Part shown: piece after piece, positions 1-6,425 of the stretch
Layout of the letters: every line of letters begins with the position of its first letter
How positions within the stretch are numbered: position 1 is the stretch's first letter
Virus record (IMG/VR): IMGVR_UViG_3300037189_004311
Location: 1 to 30,687 of that record
Reading direction: 5' to 3' (one strand)
DNA length: 30,687 nt
Origin: a virus
Notes under the pieces: model-generated
Database searches by the model: none
The model's input: only the letters and a program-made list of their open reading frames with translations
Told to the model about the DNA's origin: nothing
Position numbers and translations under genes: made by a program

Positions 1-954
1 ATGCTACGTAACTATTCTGAAGGCAAAGACCTTTTGAATGCGTTAAAGATTCCGTCTGGTAAAAAGATTATTGGTAAAGATTTAATTAATCCTGAATACT
101 TTACTTACGATCCTTCTGGATTACCGAGAGAGTTTTTCTCTACTCGTAAAAAAGTAGAGGATTTAATTAATCTTACTAAAGACAAAGGTTTTGTAGAGCA
201 GCAAGCCTCTAACCATGTTGCCCGTGTTTTAAAAGATGCTGACGCTAAAACAGTCAAGCAATACATGGAAAAGAATGGTGAGTGGTTAGATTTACTGCCA
301 AGCCTTAAATCAAGACTGCAAGACCATTACGCTGCTGTATCTCGCGCAGGAAGTGTTGTTCCTAAAACTGAGAAATTAGCGAGTGGGTTAAAGACAGAGA
401 TTAAAAACTTACCTATCGCTGCTCAAACAGAAGCAGAAAGAATTAGGAAAGAGGCAGGTAAATCTGCTGAAGAAGCTATTGCGGCAGGTAAAAAACAGGC
501 TAAAGAACTTACTACTAAAGGCAAAGAAGAAGCCGGTAAGATTCCAATGCCTAATGAAAAGTTTGAAGCGTTAGTCGGCAAAGGTGACACGATAACGCAG
601 ATACGTAAGCTGATTACTGATGGTAATACAGATAAATTACGTAGAGCGTCTGAAGTTATTAAGTCTGATCCACAAGTAGCGGCTGCATTTAAACAAGCTG
701 TTAAACAAGAGTTGTCACAGCTAGACCCTCGTAACCTTGCGGGTGGTAAGAATGCTCGTAGTGAGTGGGAAACTAAGTTAAAACCTGCTTTGCTAGAAAC
801 CGGATTGATTGATGACAAGTTGGCGAAAGAAGTATCTGAGCGCATGAAGGTTGTGCAGCTTACGATGGAGCCAAGCCAAAAGGCACAGGCATTATTCTTT
901 GTGCTGCGTCAAGCATTATCAGGAAAACTAGGCGAACTAACAGGTGCAGAATGA
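1..954 (+). CDS. Ala/Lys/Glu-rich helical protein, probable C-terminal part of an internal virion protein
   Basis: The reading frame is open from the first base of the window, so the ATG at base 1 may be an internal methionine and the protein may extend upstream. The 317 visible residues are mostly charged and helical. Residues about 125-185 are rich in A, K and E with the look of a coiled coil, and the last 30 residues (after MEPSQKAQ) form a hydrophobic helix. There are no cysteine clusters or recognisable catalytic motifs. It shares an ATGA overlap with the next small gene and lies upstream of the lysis genes. In podovirus-type genomes that place is usually taken by large internal or ejection proteins. 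That role is inference from position and composition only. Confidence 0.6.
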   Translation: MLRNYSEGKDLLNALKIPSGKKIIGKDLINPEYFTYDPSGLPREFFSTRKKVEDLINLTKDKGFVEQQASNHVARVLKDADAKTVKQYMEKNGEWLDLLPSLKSRLQDHYAAVSRAGSVVPKTEKLASGLKTEIKNLPIAAQTEAERIRKEAGKSAEEAIAAGKKQAKELTTKGKEEAGKIPMPNEKFEALVGKGDTITQIRKLITDGNTDKLRRASEVIKSDPQVAAAFKQAVKQELSQLDPRNLAGGKNARSEWETKLKPALLETGLIDDKLAKEVSERMKVVQLTMEPSQKAQALFFVLRQALSGKLGELTGAE

Positions 955-1154
955 GTAAGAAAAAAGACAAAGGCGTAAATGCCGAACTAGAGGAAGCGGT
1001 GAAGAAGCTATTGCAGGAAGTAATGATGGATAGCACCGCTAGTTTGACTGACAAGTGCAAAGTCATTGATCGTGCAATCAACATCGAGAAACTTAAACAA
1101 AAGATAACAGACGATGAGTGGGGTGCGGGATTTGCCACGGATGATGATGAATAG
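951..1154 (+). CDS. Small acidic-tailed hypothetical protein
   Basis: A 67-residue protein whose ATG overlaps the stop of the preceding gene (ATGA), so it is probably translated by coupling. It starts with a lysine-rich stretch, continues with two predicted helices (residues about 10-25 and 32-52) and ends in an acidic DDDE tail. I recognise no enzyme motif. Small helical proteins with acidic tails are common beside terminase or internal-protein genes, but nothing in the sequence assigns a role. The competing frame at 1161..1382 lacks these features and is rejected. Confidence 0.7.
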   Translation: MSKKKDKGVNAELEEAVKKLLQEVMMDSTASLTDKCKVIDRAINIEKLKQKITDDEWGAGFATDDDE

Positions 1155-1188
1155 TATTATATGAGTATCTTTCAAAGGGGGATACTTT

Positions 1189-1413
1189 ATGGATGCTATA
1201 CAGTTGGTTCGACTTGCTCTCGAGGTCATATCAGAGAGATTGTTGGTGATTTTGGCGATGGCTGCGAATATGGCACTCGCTTGTTGGACAATGTGGGGAT
1301 TAGGATGGGAACGGTTGGTAGCGATGACGGTGTTCGCCATTTTCAGCTATCTGATAATCAAGATGGAAAGGAAGCAAAATGAGAGAAAAGAAAGACCTGC
1401 AACTCAAGAGTAG
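1189..1413 (+). CDS. Small membrane protein, possible second holin or lysis accessory
   Basis: A 74-residue protein with two hydrophobic segments (about residues 16-33 and 40-58), followed by a highly charged tail (KMERKQNERKERPATQE). The start is supported by a purine-rich AAAGGGGG site a few bases upstream. Two membrane spans plus a basic tail fit the general form of class II holins or other inner-membrane lysis accessories, and the endolysin lies less than 1 kb downstream. A better holin candidate sits directly before the endolysin (1971..2135), so this one is called only as a membrane protein. The 3' end overlaps the next gene by 35 bases. Confidence 0.65.
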   Translation: MDAIQLVRLALEVISERLLVILAMAANMALACWTMWGLGWERLVAMTVFAIFSYLIIKMERKQNERKERPATQE

Positions 1414-1618
1414 TGTTCCGGGCGCACAAGACTTTAATATGTCGCAAAAATTCGCTAAAGCTATTCGCCCACAGAAGCCTTCTGACGTTACTGAGCGCAC
1501 TCAAAAATGGCAGCCTGGTCAAGTTCCTATGGGTGGCTTTCGCAGCACCTTTTGCTTTGACGATAGCTACGGAAGCAAACAAAGCCCGACCTCTGGCGGT
1601 GGGAAGAAGGTGTACTAA
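1379..1618 (+). CDS. Small hypothetical protein of the late unit
   Basis: A 79-residue basic protein with an AAGGAAG site five bases before its ATG. It starts inside the end of the membrane-protein gene and ends with a TAATG overlap into the next gene. The C-terminal half is rich in G, S, Q and P (for example PGQVPMGGF and SPTSGGGKKVY), suggesting a disordered tail. I do not recognise the family. Its coupling to both neighbours is the main support that it is real. A minor virion protein is possible but not shown. Confidence 0.6.
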   Translation: MREKKDLQLKSSVPGAQDFNMSQKFAKAIRPQKPSDVTERTQKWQPGQVPMGGFRSTFCFDDSYGSKQSPTSGGGKKVY

Positions 1619-1974
1619 TGGCTAATAATATTGCGTTTCAAGCGATGGGTAAGACAGTTAAAGCTAATGCTACTGTCACAGTTCAGCAAAAACAAATGGC
1701 TGTTGATTCGCCTTGCTCACAGTATATGCTTGTTAGTCACGAGCCTACGGGAGCAGGTGGTATTCCTGTTTATGTTCGTATTTCAAATAGTGCTACTGGT
1801 AATGTAGCGTTACCTACAAATACATCAGCAGAATATGCGTATGTAGTTCCTCCGGATTCAGTAATGGTTGTTACAGGACCGACTGCTACAACTAGCGCAA
1901 ACGTATTTTTGACGTTTGTAACTGAATCTGGTTCTGGTGAAATTTACGTAACTCCTGGGGAGGGTATGACATGA
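1618..1974 (+). CDS. Small beta-rich protein, possible minor virion protein
   Basis: A 118-residue protein starting in a TAATG overlap. It has alternating hydrophobic and small residues, many T, V, S and G, no charged helices and few lysines, which suggests a compact beta-sandwich. Such proteins are often decoration or fibre-associated virion parts, and composition resembles the small head proteins at 20123..20878. No sequence motif confirms this. It ends in an ATGA overlap with the holin-like gene. Confidence 0.65.
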   Translation: MANNIAFQAMGKTVKANATVTVQQKQMAVDSPCSQYMLVSHEPTGAGGIPVYVRISNSATGNVALPTNTSAEYAYVVPPDSVMVVTGPTATTSANVFLTFVTESGSGEIYVTPGEGMT

Positions 1975-2135
1975 AGCAATACATTTTAGAAAGAGCAAAA
2001 GAACCATCGTCATGGCGTGGTTTGATTTTATTCCTAGCAGCTATTGGTGTTCCTGTTGCACCTGAACTGGCTAACCATATTGTTACTGTGGGCTTGGGCG
2101 TTGCCGGTATTATCGGAATGTCCACTAAGGGATGA
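1971..2135 (+). CDS. Holin-like small membrane protein
   Basis: A 54-residue protein with ATGA overlaps on both sides, to the upstream gene and to the endolysin. It has a charged amphipathic N-terminus (KQYILERAKEPSSWRG), then two hydrophobic segments (residues about 18-31 and 37-50) separated by PELAN, and a short STKG tail. The EPSSWRGL start followed by two short spans is typical of small phage holins, which permeabilise the inner membrane at a set time so that the endolysin can reach the cell wall. Direct coupling to the peptidase gene supports that role. An alternative is a pinholin or a lysis regulator. Confidence 0.75.
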   Translation: MKQYILERAKEPSSWRGLILFLAAIGVPVAPELANHIVTVGLGVAGIIGMSTKG

Positions 2136-2548
2136 TAAACAGTCGTAGCCTTGATGATTTGCTTCCAGTAGTCAAAGTCAAGGTACAAAAGTTTTTAGAC
2201 CTAGCCAAAGCTGAAGGCATAGATTTATTAGTAACCTCGACTTATCGTGACCACGAAAGTCAAAATGCTTTGTATGCTCAAGGTAGAACTGCTGCCGGAA
2301 AAATTGTTACTAATGCCAAAGCCGGTCAGTCTTTTCATAACTGGCGATGCGCTGTTGATGTTGTTCCTATTGTGAATGGCAAAGCGGTTTGGAATGACAA
2401 TGGTACGTGGGCTAGAGTTGGTGTAATAGGAAAATCTGTAGGATTAGAATGGGCGGGGGATTGGAAAAGATTTAAGGAGTTTCCTCATTTTCAGTACACA
2501 GGAGGAACAACTCTAGCTCAATTGAATCAGGGAGCAACAATTGTCTGA
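2132..2548 (+). CDS. Endolysin, M15-family L-alanyl-D-glutamate/D-Ala-type peptidase
   Basis: A 138-residue single-domain zinc peptidase of the VanY/T5-endolysin type, expected to cut peptide bonds of the peptidoglycan stem after holin action. Visible motifs are TSTYRDHESQNALYAQGR (residues 35-52), SFHN..AVDV with zinc ligands H69 and D76, and EWAGDW...EFPHF (106-120) with the third zinc ligand H119 and acidic residues E106 and E116 near the active site. There is no signal peptide or cell-wall-binding domain, as expected for a Gram-negative phage endolysin. The glycine that usually follows the first zinc histidine by three residues is R72 here. The start overlaps the holin-like gene by ATGA. 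Confidence 0.9.
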   Translation: MINSRSLDDLLPVVKVKVQKFLDLAKAEGIDLLVTSTYRDHESQNALYAQGRTAAGKIVTNAKAGQSFHNWRCAVDVVPIVNGKAVWNDNGTWARVGVIGKSVGLEWAGDWKRFKEFPHFQYTGGTTLAQLNQGATIV

Positions 2549-2768
2549 TACCAATTTATCTGTCGGTCGTGGTGAAAAGCTATCTGTTAAAGCAGGAGGC
2601 GGTCTTACTGCCAAAGGTCGTAAGAAATACAATCGTGCTACTGGTAGCAATTTAAAAGCACCAACCAAAGACAAAAAGAATCCTCGCCACAAATCATTTT
2701 GCGCCCGTTCTAAATCATGGAAGGGCGAAAGAGGCAAAGCCGCCAGAAAGAGATGGGGTTGCAGATGA
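2541..2768 (+). CDS. Small basic conserved phage protein (KKYNRATGSNLKAP motif, DUF6321-like)
   Basis: A 75-residue basic protein starting at TTG, chosen because GGGAG lies just upstream and because the frame overlaps the endolysin end by 8 bases. The core GGLTAKGRKKYNRATG with SNLKAP is followed by a K/R-rich region ending in SFCARSKSW...GKAARKRWGCR, with two cysteines. From memory this motif string recurs in a short conserved family of marine and freshwater phages (DUF6321-like), whose role is unknown. The high charge suggests nucleic-acid or virion-core contact, but that is inference. It is coupled to the next gene by ATGA. Confidence 0.75.
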   Translation: MSDTNLSVGRGEKLSVKAGGGLTAKGRKKYNRATGSNLKAPTKDKKNPRHKSFCARSKSWKGERGKAARKRWGCR

Positions 2769-2920
2769 AAGATGGACTTTATGCCAATATTCACCGAAAG
2801 CGTGAAAGAATCAGAAAGGGTTCTGGCGAGAAAATGAGAAGTGTTGGCAGCAAAGGCGCACCAACAAGTGAAGCGTTTCGCAGGTCTAAAAAAACCGAAA
2901 AGAGAAAATCTAAACGATGA
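2765..2920 (+). CDS. Very basic conserved small phage protein (KDGLYANIHRKR motif)
   Basis: A 51-residue, K/R-rich protein. I chose the ATG at 2765, which makes an ATGA overlap with the upstream stop. A longer frame begins at 2717 inside the previous gene and has no better ribosome site. The motifs GLYANIHRKRERI, GSGEKMR and GSKGAPTSEAF form a recognisable short phage family that often accompanies the previous protein. It has no cysteines and no membrane segment. The function is unknown; a nucleic-acid-binding or packaging accessory is possible from the charge. It overlaps the methyltransferase start by ATGA. Confidence 0.75.
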   Translation: MKDGLYANIHRKRERIRKGSGEKMRSVGSKGAPTSEAFRRSKKTEKRKSKR

Positions 2921-3444
2921 GTCACCCTGCACAAATATTTTTTGTTTCTTCCGTTAAAGAAATGTTTCCAGAGATGTTTGTCCGTAAACAGGTACTGGAA
3001 GTAGGAAGTTTAGATATTAACGGCTCTATTCGTGATTTCTTTGAGCAATGCACCTACATTGGTGTTGATCTCGGAGAAGGCAAAGGAGTTGATTTAATCG
3101 CTAGGGGTGAAGATTTAGTCTTTGAGGACAAATGCTTTGACGTTGTAGCAAGCTGTGAATGTTTTGAGCATAACCCTAAGTGGGTAGAAACATTCAACAA
3201 CATGGTTAGAATGTCCTCTAAGCTAGTTTTCTTTTCTTGCGCTACTACAGGTAGAGCAGAGCATGGAACAGCAAGAACGAACCCGTGGGATTCGCCCTTT
3301 ACTGCCCATGATTACTACAAGAACCTAACTGAACAAGACTTCAGAGATCATTGCGATCTAAGCCAGTTTGAAGAATATGCGTTCTCTACAGATGATGACG
3401 CACATGATCTATATTTTTGGGGCATCAAGAAGTCAGAAAAATAA
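2917..3444 (+). CDS. Class I SAM-dependent methyltransferase-like protein
   Basis: A 175-residue Rossmann-type methyltransferase. VLEVGSLDINGS (residues 26-37) is motif I of the SAM-binding site, D51 in YIGVDLGEGKGVD is the acidic residue that binds the ribose, and FDVVASCECFEH (74-85) is the post-II/IV region, as in small Methyltransf_11-type proteins. The DPPY/NPPY motif of N6-adenine or N4-cytosine DNA methylases is absent, so the target is not evident; a small molecule, sugar or protein is as likely as DNA. It is the last rightward gene, and its 3' end overlaps the leftward membrane-peptide gene by 20 bases. Confidence 0.75.
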   Translation: MSHPAQIFFVSSVKEMFPEMFVRKQVLEVGSLDINGSIRDFFEQCTYIGVDLGEGKGVDLIARGEDLVFEDKCFDVVASCECFEHNPKWVETFNNMVRMSSKLVFFSCATTGRAEHGTARTNPWDSPFTAHDYYKNLTEQDFRDHCDLSQFEEYAFSTDDDAHDLYFWGIKKSEK

Positions 3445-3520
3445 ATAAAGCTACACCAATAATTCCAAAGGCTATTGCCATTCCAAGAAATATTCCACTA
3501 CCAATAAGAATCCCCGTCAT
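3425..3520 (-). CDS. 31-residue single-span membrane peptide
   Basis: A short frame encoding MTGILIGSGIFLG then a continuous hydrophobic stretch ending in FLTS, with no charged residue at all. Its ATG overlaps the stop of the upstream HTH gene (ATGA on the minus strand), so it would be translated by coupling. An AAAGAG stretch lies seven bases before the start. It is the last gene of the leftward unit and its end overlaps the convergent methyltransferase gene by 20 bases. The single hydrophobic span suggests an inner-membrane peptide such as a superinfection-exclusion, inhibitor or toxin-like element; none is shown. Confidence 0.55.
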   Translation of the reverse strand: MTGILIGSGIFLGMAIAFGIIGVALFIFLTS

Positions 3521-3741
3521 ATCAAACTCTTTATTTCTTTAATAGACATATCTGTTTTCTCATGAACTAAGAGAATAAAGGTAGCGGAAACCTTTTTGCG
3601 ATTATGACGCAGTTTACTAATTACCGGCTTACTAGTTGATAAGAACCTAGCTAACTGTCCGTCAGTTCTTAAATCATGTTTGTCTTTAATAAAGTCCAGT
3701 AACTTATGATCTGGCATATAGTTATCAACTGTATTCTCCAT
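3517..3741 (-). CDS. Small helix-turn-helix DNA-binding protein (Cro/XRE-like)
   Basis: A 74-residue protein with a helix-turn-helix at about residues 26-47: DGQLARFL (helix 2), turn STSK, and PVISKLRHNR (recognition helix), followed by a hydrophobic C-terminal helix and IKEIKSLI. The ATG follows a strong AAGGAG site. Such short Cro-like proteins bind operator palindromes as dimers and often repress early or late promoters. Operator-like palindromes are present near 7832 and 10942, but there is no evidence linking them to this protein. It is near the end of the leftward operon and coupled by ATGA to the membrane peptide. Confidence 0.7.
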   Translation of the reverse strand: MENTVDNYMPDHKLLDFIKDKHDLRTDGQLARFLSTSKPVISKLRHNRKKVSATFILLVHEKTDMSIKEIKSLI

Positions 3742-3750
3742 GTTATCTCC

Positions 3751-4491
3751 TTACGGTGCGGGTGTTAAAGCACCTTCAAAAATAAAGCTGCCAACGTGCG
3801 CTAAGTGAGTCCACGGGGCGGCATAAATCTTTCCACCTGCTTTGCGCCAGATATAACAAAAGTGATAGTCCTCTGACAGTAAGCGGTTTGTTTCCGGTTC
3901 TATGCTTGTTGTAAAGTATTCTTTGATCTGCTCTGCGCCATTCATCGTTCCACCTAGATCATGAACATCATTAGAGTAAGATGGAACTTTGTCTGCAAGC
4001 TGATCGAATACTTCACGTTTAATAATCATAAAACCTGTGCCGCCATTCCATATCTCTACTGGCTCACTAATAGGTACAGTAACGCTTCCTTCATAGTTTG
4101 CTAGGTTTACTACAAAAGAACCTGTGTGATACTTCAATTGATCGTCAGGCACTCCTGCATCCATTGCATTCTTTACCGCCCCCCAATTAATTTCCTTTTT
4201 CGGATAAATGCCACACATAATGTCTTTGTCAGCATTAAGCATAGGAATTACATCATTCGCATTAAATCTAATGTCAGCATCAATAAACATTAAATGCGTA
4301 CAGTCTGTTTTAAGAAAGTTATGAACCATTGCATTTCTTGCTCTGGTAATAAGACTTTCATTAAACATAAAACTCATAAGGCTAGGAATGTTATGTTCTT
4401 TAAATACATTGTTTAGTTGCAGTATAGACTGCGTATAAAACCCGTAGCACATACCACCGTACATCGGAGTTGCGATAAAAACTTTAGTCAT
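3751..4491 (-). CDS. GT-A-type glycosyltransferase-like protein
   Basis: A 246-residue protein with the GT-A layout: an N-terminal beta strand KVFIATPMYGG, the ITRARNAMVHNFL helix (48-60), and THLMFIDADIRF (65-76), where DAD (71-73) is the DxD metal and nucleotide-sugar binding motif. WNGGTGFMIIKREVF follows, then SEDYHFCYIWRKAGGKIYA with an acidic pair (ED) that may include the catalytic base. The acceptor cannot be told from sequence: host surface glycan, modified phage base or virion glycoprotein are all possible. It has an AAGGAA site before its ATG and sits in the early operon between HTH-containing genes. Confidence 0.75.
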   Translation of the reverse strand: MTKVFIATPMYGGMCYGFYTQSILQLNNVFKEHNIPSLMSFMFNESLITRARNAMVHNFLKTDCTHLMFIDADIRFNANDVIPMLNADKDIMCGIYPKKEINWGAVKNAMDAGVPDDQLKYHTGSFVVNLANYEGSVTVPISEPVEIWNGGTGFMIIKREVFDQLADKVPSYSNDVHDLGGTMNGAEQIKEYFTTSIEPETNRLLSEDYHFCYIWRKAGGKIYAAPWTHLAHVGSFIFEGALTPAP

Positions 4492-4499
4492 TGTTTTCC

Positions 4500-4772
4500 T
4501 TAAAATAATTGATATTTATAAACGGGAGAGATCAGTTTCCCTGTGATCTTGCATTTTCTTTTATCGCCTTCCTTTAGCATCCCAACTTCAAGCATTTCAT
4601 TTACTCTGCCACACACAGAGGAAAGTTCCATGCCTGTTGATCTGGCTAGTTCTTTGCGTGAATATTCAATTCCAAAGTCCATGTAATCAAACAATGCTTG
4701 CGCTTGTTTACCAACCTTGCCTAATGCTTTGTGTTCTTTGTAAGCAATAATAGATGTGTCTGCTACTGTCAC
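4500..4772 (-). CDS. Winged-helix DNA-binding protein
   Basis: A 90-residue protein starting at GTG (GTGA overlap with the upstream stop; strong GGAGG eight to nine bases before it). GKVGKQAQALFDYM and YSRKELARSTGMELSSVCGRVNEML read as helix, helix, recognition helix, followed by a two-strand wing (MLKEGDKRKCKITGKLISPVYKY). This resembles MarR/ArsR-like single wHTH phage proteins used in replication or transcription control. The partner DNA is unknown. Co-operonic with the recombination genes. Confidence 0.65.
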   Translation of the reverse strand: MTVADTSIIAYKEHKALGKVGKQAQALFDYMDFGIEYSRKELARSTGMELSSVCGRVNEMLEVGMLKEGDKRKCKITGKLISPVYKYQLF

Positions 4773-5086
4773 GATATATCCTCCACTCTCATAACGTATC
4801 TGCCTTTAGTATTTTTGCGCCAACCATGCACTTCTATTCGTATTCCGGCATCCCTGACTAGCGCAACCGTAGATGATTCTTGAATCTTTTTAATGCGGTC
4901 TGCAACGGCAGAGGCGGTGACTTGTACAGCCAACACCTCGCCTTTTCTAATAGCTAAAATGTCGCACCAGTTCCAAAGGTCTTTCCTTTGCTTAGTGAAA
5001 GCATTCCACTTTTCCACCACCTCACAATGGTATCCCTGCTCTCGTAGATAGGCTAAAGACCTTTGTGTGGGGCTAACTTTTGCCAT
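4769..5086 (-). CDS. PD-(D/E)XK-fold nuclease-like protein (resolvase-like)
   Basis: A 105-residue protein with KDLWNWCDILAIRKGEVLAVQVTA (35-58). The acid D42 followed after about a dozen residues by a beta strand ending QVT matches the core of small PD-(D/E)XK proteins such as Holliday-junction-resolvase-like and VRR-NUC-like families. The usual E-x-K is QVT here, with Q55 replacing the second acid and no lysine at the end. Activity is therefore uncertain: it may be a variant active site, as seen in some Q-containing families, or a DNA-binding relic. It is coupled to the SSB-like gene (TAATG) and to the winged-helix gene. Confidence 0.65.
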   Translation of the reverse strand: MAKVSPTQRSLAYLREQGYHCEVVEKWNAFTKQRKDLWNWCDILAIRKGEVLAVQVTASAVADRIKKIQESSTVALVRDAGIRIEVHGWRKNTKGRYVMRVEDIS

Positions 5087-5385
5087 TAGAACGGTACGTC
5101 ATCATCTTTAAATGGATCATGCTCACGAGGGCGTTTCATTGTTCCCTCTGGCTCTGCCATTGGTTGTTTGCGATAACTAGGATCAGGTACAAAGTTATCT
5201 TGCGCTAGGCTAATTAGATTACCTACTTGAGTCTTTTTAACCCATGCAGCAAGTTTCACCTGTTCACCTGCTTTTACATCTCTATCTAATGTAATCAAGC
5301 CTTTATAGTCAGGTTGTCTTTCACCTGTCTTTTTATCGTTTTGAAAGAGAACTCCTTTACCTGCTTCTTGATTATGTTGCTTCAT
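5086..5385 (-). CDS. Single-stranded DNA-binding protein-like (DUF736-like fold, SSB-type acidic tip)
   Basis: A 99-residue protein. Residues 10-60 (GKGVLFQNDKKTGERQPDYKG...VKLAAWVKKTQVGN) resemble the beta-barrel of DUF736-like small OB-type proteins. The tail is charged and disordered and ends in FKDDDVPF. That end is almost the classic C-terminal tip of bacterial SSBs (DDDIPF), which recruits host repair and replication proteins. It follows RecT with an ATGA overlap and a GGAGG site, so the pairing of annealing protein and ssDNA-binding protein is clear from context. The role in protecting ssDNA during recombination is inferred. Confidence 0.75.
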   Translation of the reverse strand: MKQHNQEAGKGVLFQNDKKTGERQPDYKGLITLDRDVKAGEQVKLAAWVKKTQVGNLISLAQDNFVPDPSYRKQPMAEPEGTMKRPREHDPFKDDDVPF

Positions 5386-6230
5386 ATTACCTCCAATGAA
5401 TTAGCAGCCGCGACAACCTTCATCTTGGTTACTGTGTCTAATGTATCAATTACTTCGCCATTAACATCCTTCAAACGCTTTAGCTTGTCACGCTTTGCGT
5501 CATCAGATAACTTGTTACTTCCCTTGATCCTCGCCACTAAATCGTGGAATGAAATTTCCCAACCCGCTAAGTTCCCTGCTGTAGCGTATGGTTCCTCTTG
5601 ATCGGGAATGTAAAGCGGCAAAAAAGCCTTACCCTCTGCTTTCATCTTCTCCAGTACCTCAGGGGTAATGTCCTTACTGGACTTAATTTCTTCAACAATC
5701 TCTGCTGCTCCCATATTCTTAATCTCTGGAGCGTGAGCCTTTGACGGTTTATCCTCGAAATCTTGGACTTCCTCAACGGTATATGTGCCAACAGCGCAGC
5801 TTGGGTATATCGCCCGAATACCTTCAGAGATACATCTTGAACGTAGCATAGCTCTTGGGTATTTAACCCATCCCGAATCTGGTCTAACAAGACCGATATT
5901 CTTAGCTTGAGCAATAGTCCATGTAACAGATAAGCTACCACCGGCAGGATGAGAAAAAACACCAGTAACCATGTCATCTGCATAATCCTTCCATTCAACC
6001 TTACCACCCGCCATTTGAAAACGAGCAAGTAATGCGTCTGCTTTTAATGCAGGTCTGCCCTTGATGATGTGATAGTCACGAGCAGCAATAGCAGGGTGCA
6101 TACCTTCTGCTTGCGCTATCAGCATTAAAGCCATTGCCTGATCTGCTGTCTGCACCCCAAATAAATTGGATTTTGCTACTGCTTGAGCCATGATCTGTAT
6201 TTGATCTACAGGCACTATGTAATTACTCAT
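5382..6230 (-). CDS. recT: RecT-family ssDNA-annealing recombinase
   Basis: A 282-residue protein matching the RecT pattern: ADQAMALMLIAQAEGMHPAIAARDYHIIKGRPALKADALLARFQ (29-72), then a beta region with WTIAQAKNIGLV (104-115), and WVKYPRAMLRSRCISEGIRAIYP (121-143), the conserved K-P-x-x-M-x-R core. The acidic C-terminal part (150-282) is variable, as usual. RecT proteins anneal complementary ssDNA made by a partner 5'-3' exonuclease; that exonuclease is encoded two genes upstream (6426..7331). An AGGAA site lies before the ATG, which overlaps the upstream stop (ATGA). Confidence 0.88.
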   Translation of the reverse strand: MSNYIVPVDQIQIMAQAVAKSNLFGVQTADQAMALMLIAQAEGMHPAIAARDYHIIKGRPALKADALLARFQMAGGKVEWKDYADDMVTGVFSHPAGGSLSVTWTIAQAKNIGLVRPDSGWVKYPRAMLRSRCISEGIRAIYPSCAVGTYTVEEVQDFEDKPSKAHAPEIKNMGAAEIVEEIKSSKDITPEVLEKMKAEGKAFLPLYIPDQEEPYATAGNLAGWEISFHDLVARIKGSNKLSDDAKRDKLKRLKDVNGEVIDTLDTVTKMKVVAAANSLEVI

Positions 6231-6418
6231 GTCGCATTCCTTTCTCTCATCATTGCGTCTGCATATTGGTAAGATAATTTAGCTACATCATTAGGTGTAG
6301 TTATGTGGTTTTCAAGTGTTTTTATAAGTGATGGCATAGCCTTAGCTGCAAAGTAATCTCTTAGTGTCATTCCCTGCTCTGGTTGAGCAATATTGTTTAC
6401 CGGAAATGCTTGCATCAT
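6227..6418 (-). CDS. Small conserved phage protein (TLRDYFAAKAM motif)
   Basis: A 63-residue protein between exonuclease and RecT, with MTLRDYFAAKAMPSLIKTLENH in the middle and LSYQYADAMMRERNA at the end. This arrangement recurs in many phage and prophage small proteins of unknown function; I recall no characterised member. Two adjacent ATGs follow a GGAGAAC site; the first is used here. It is coupled to RecT by ATGA, which suggests stoichiometric expression with the recombination genes but does not prove a role. Confidence 0.7.
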   Translation of the reverse strand: MMQAFPVNNIAQPEQGMTLRDYFAAKAMPSLIKTLENHITTPNDVAKLSYQYADAMMRERNAT

Positions 6419-6425
6419 GTTCTCC

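Noticed and set aside
1161-1382. A 73-codon frame overlapping the small membrane protein gene
   Set aside because: The frame at 1189 has a good ribosome site and membrane spans; this one has neither.
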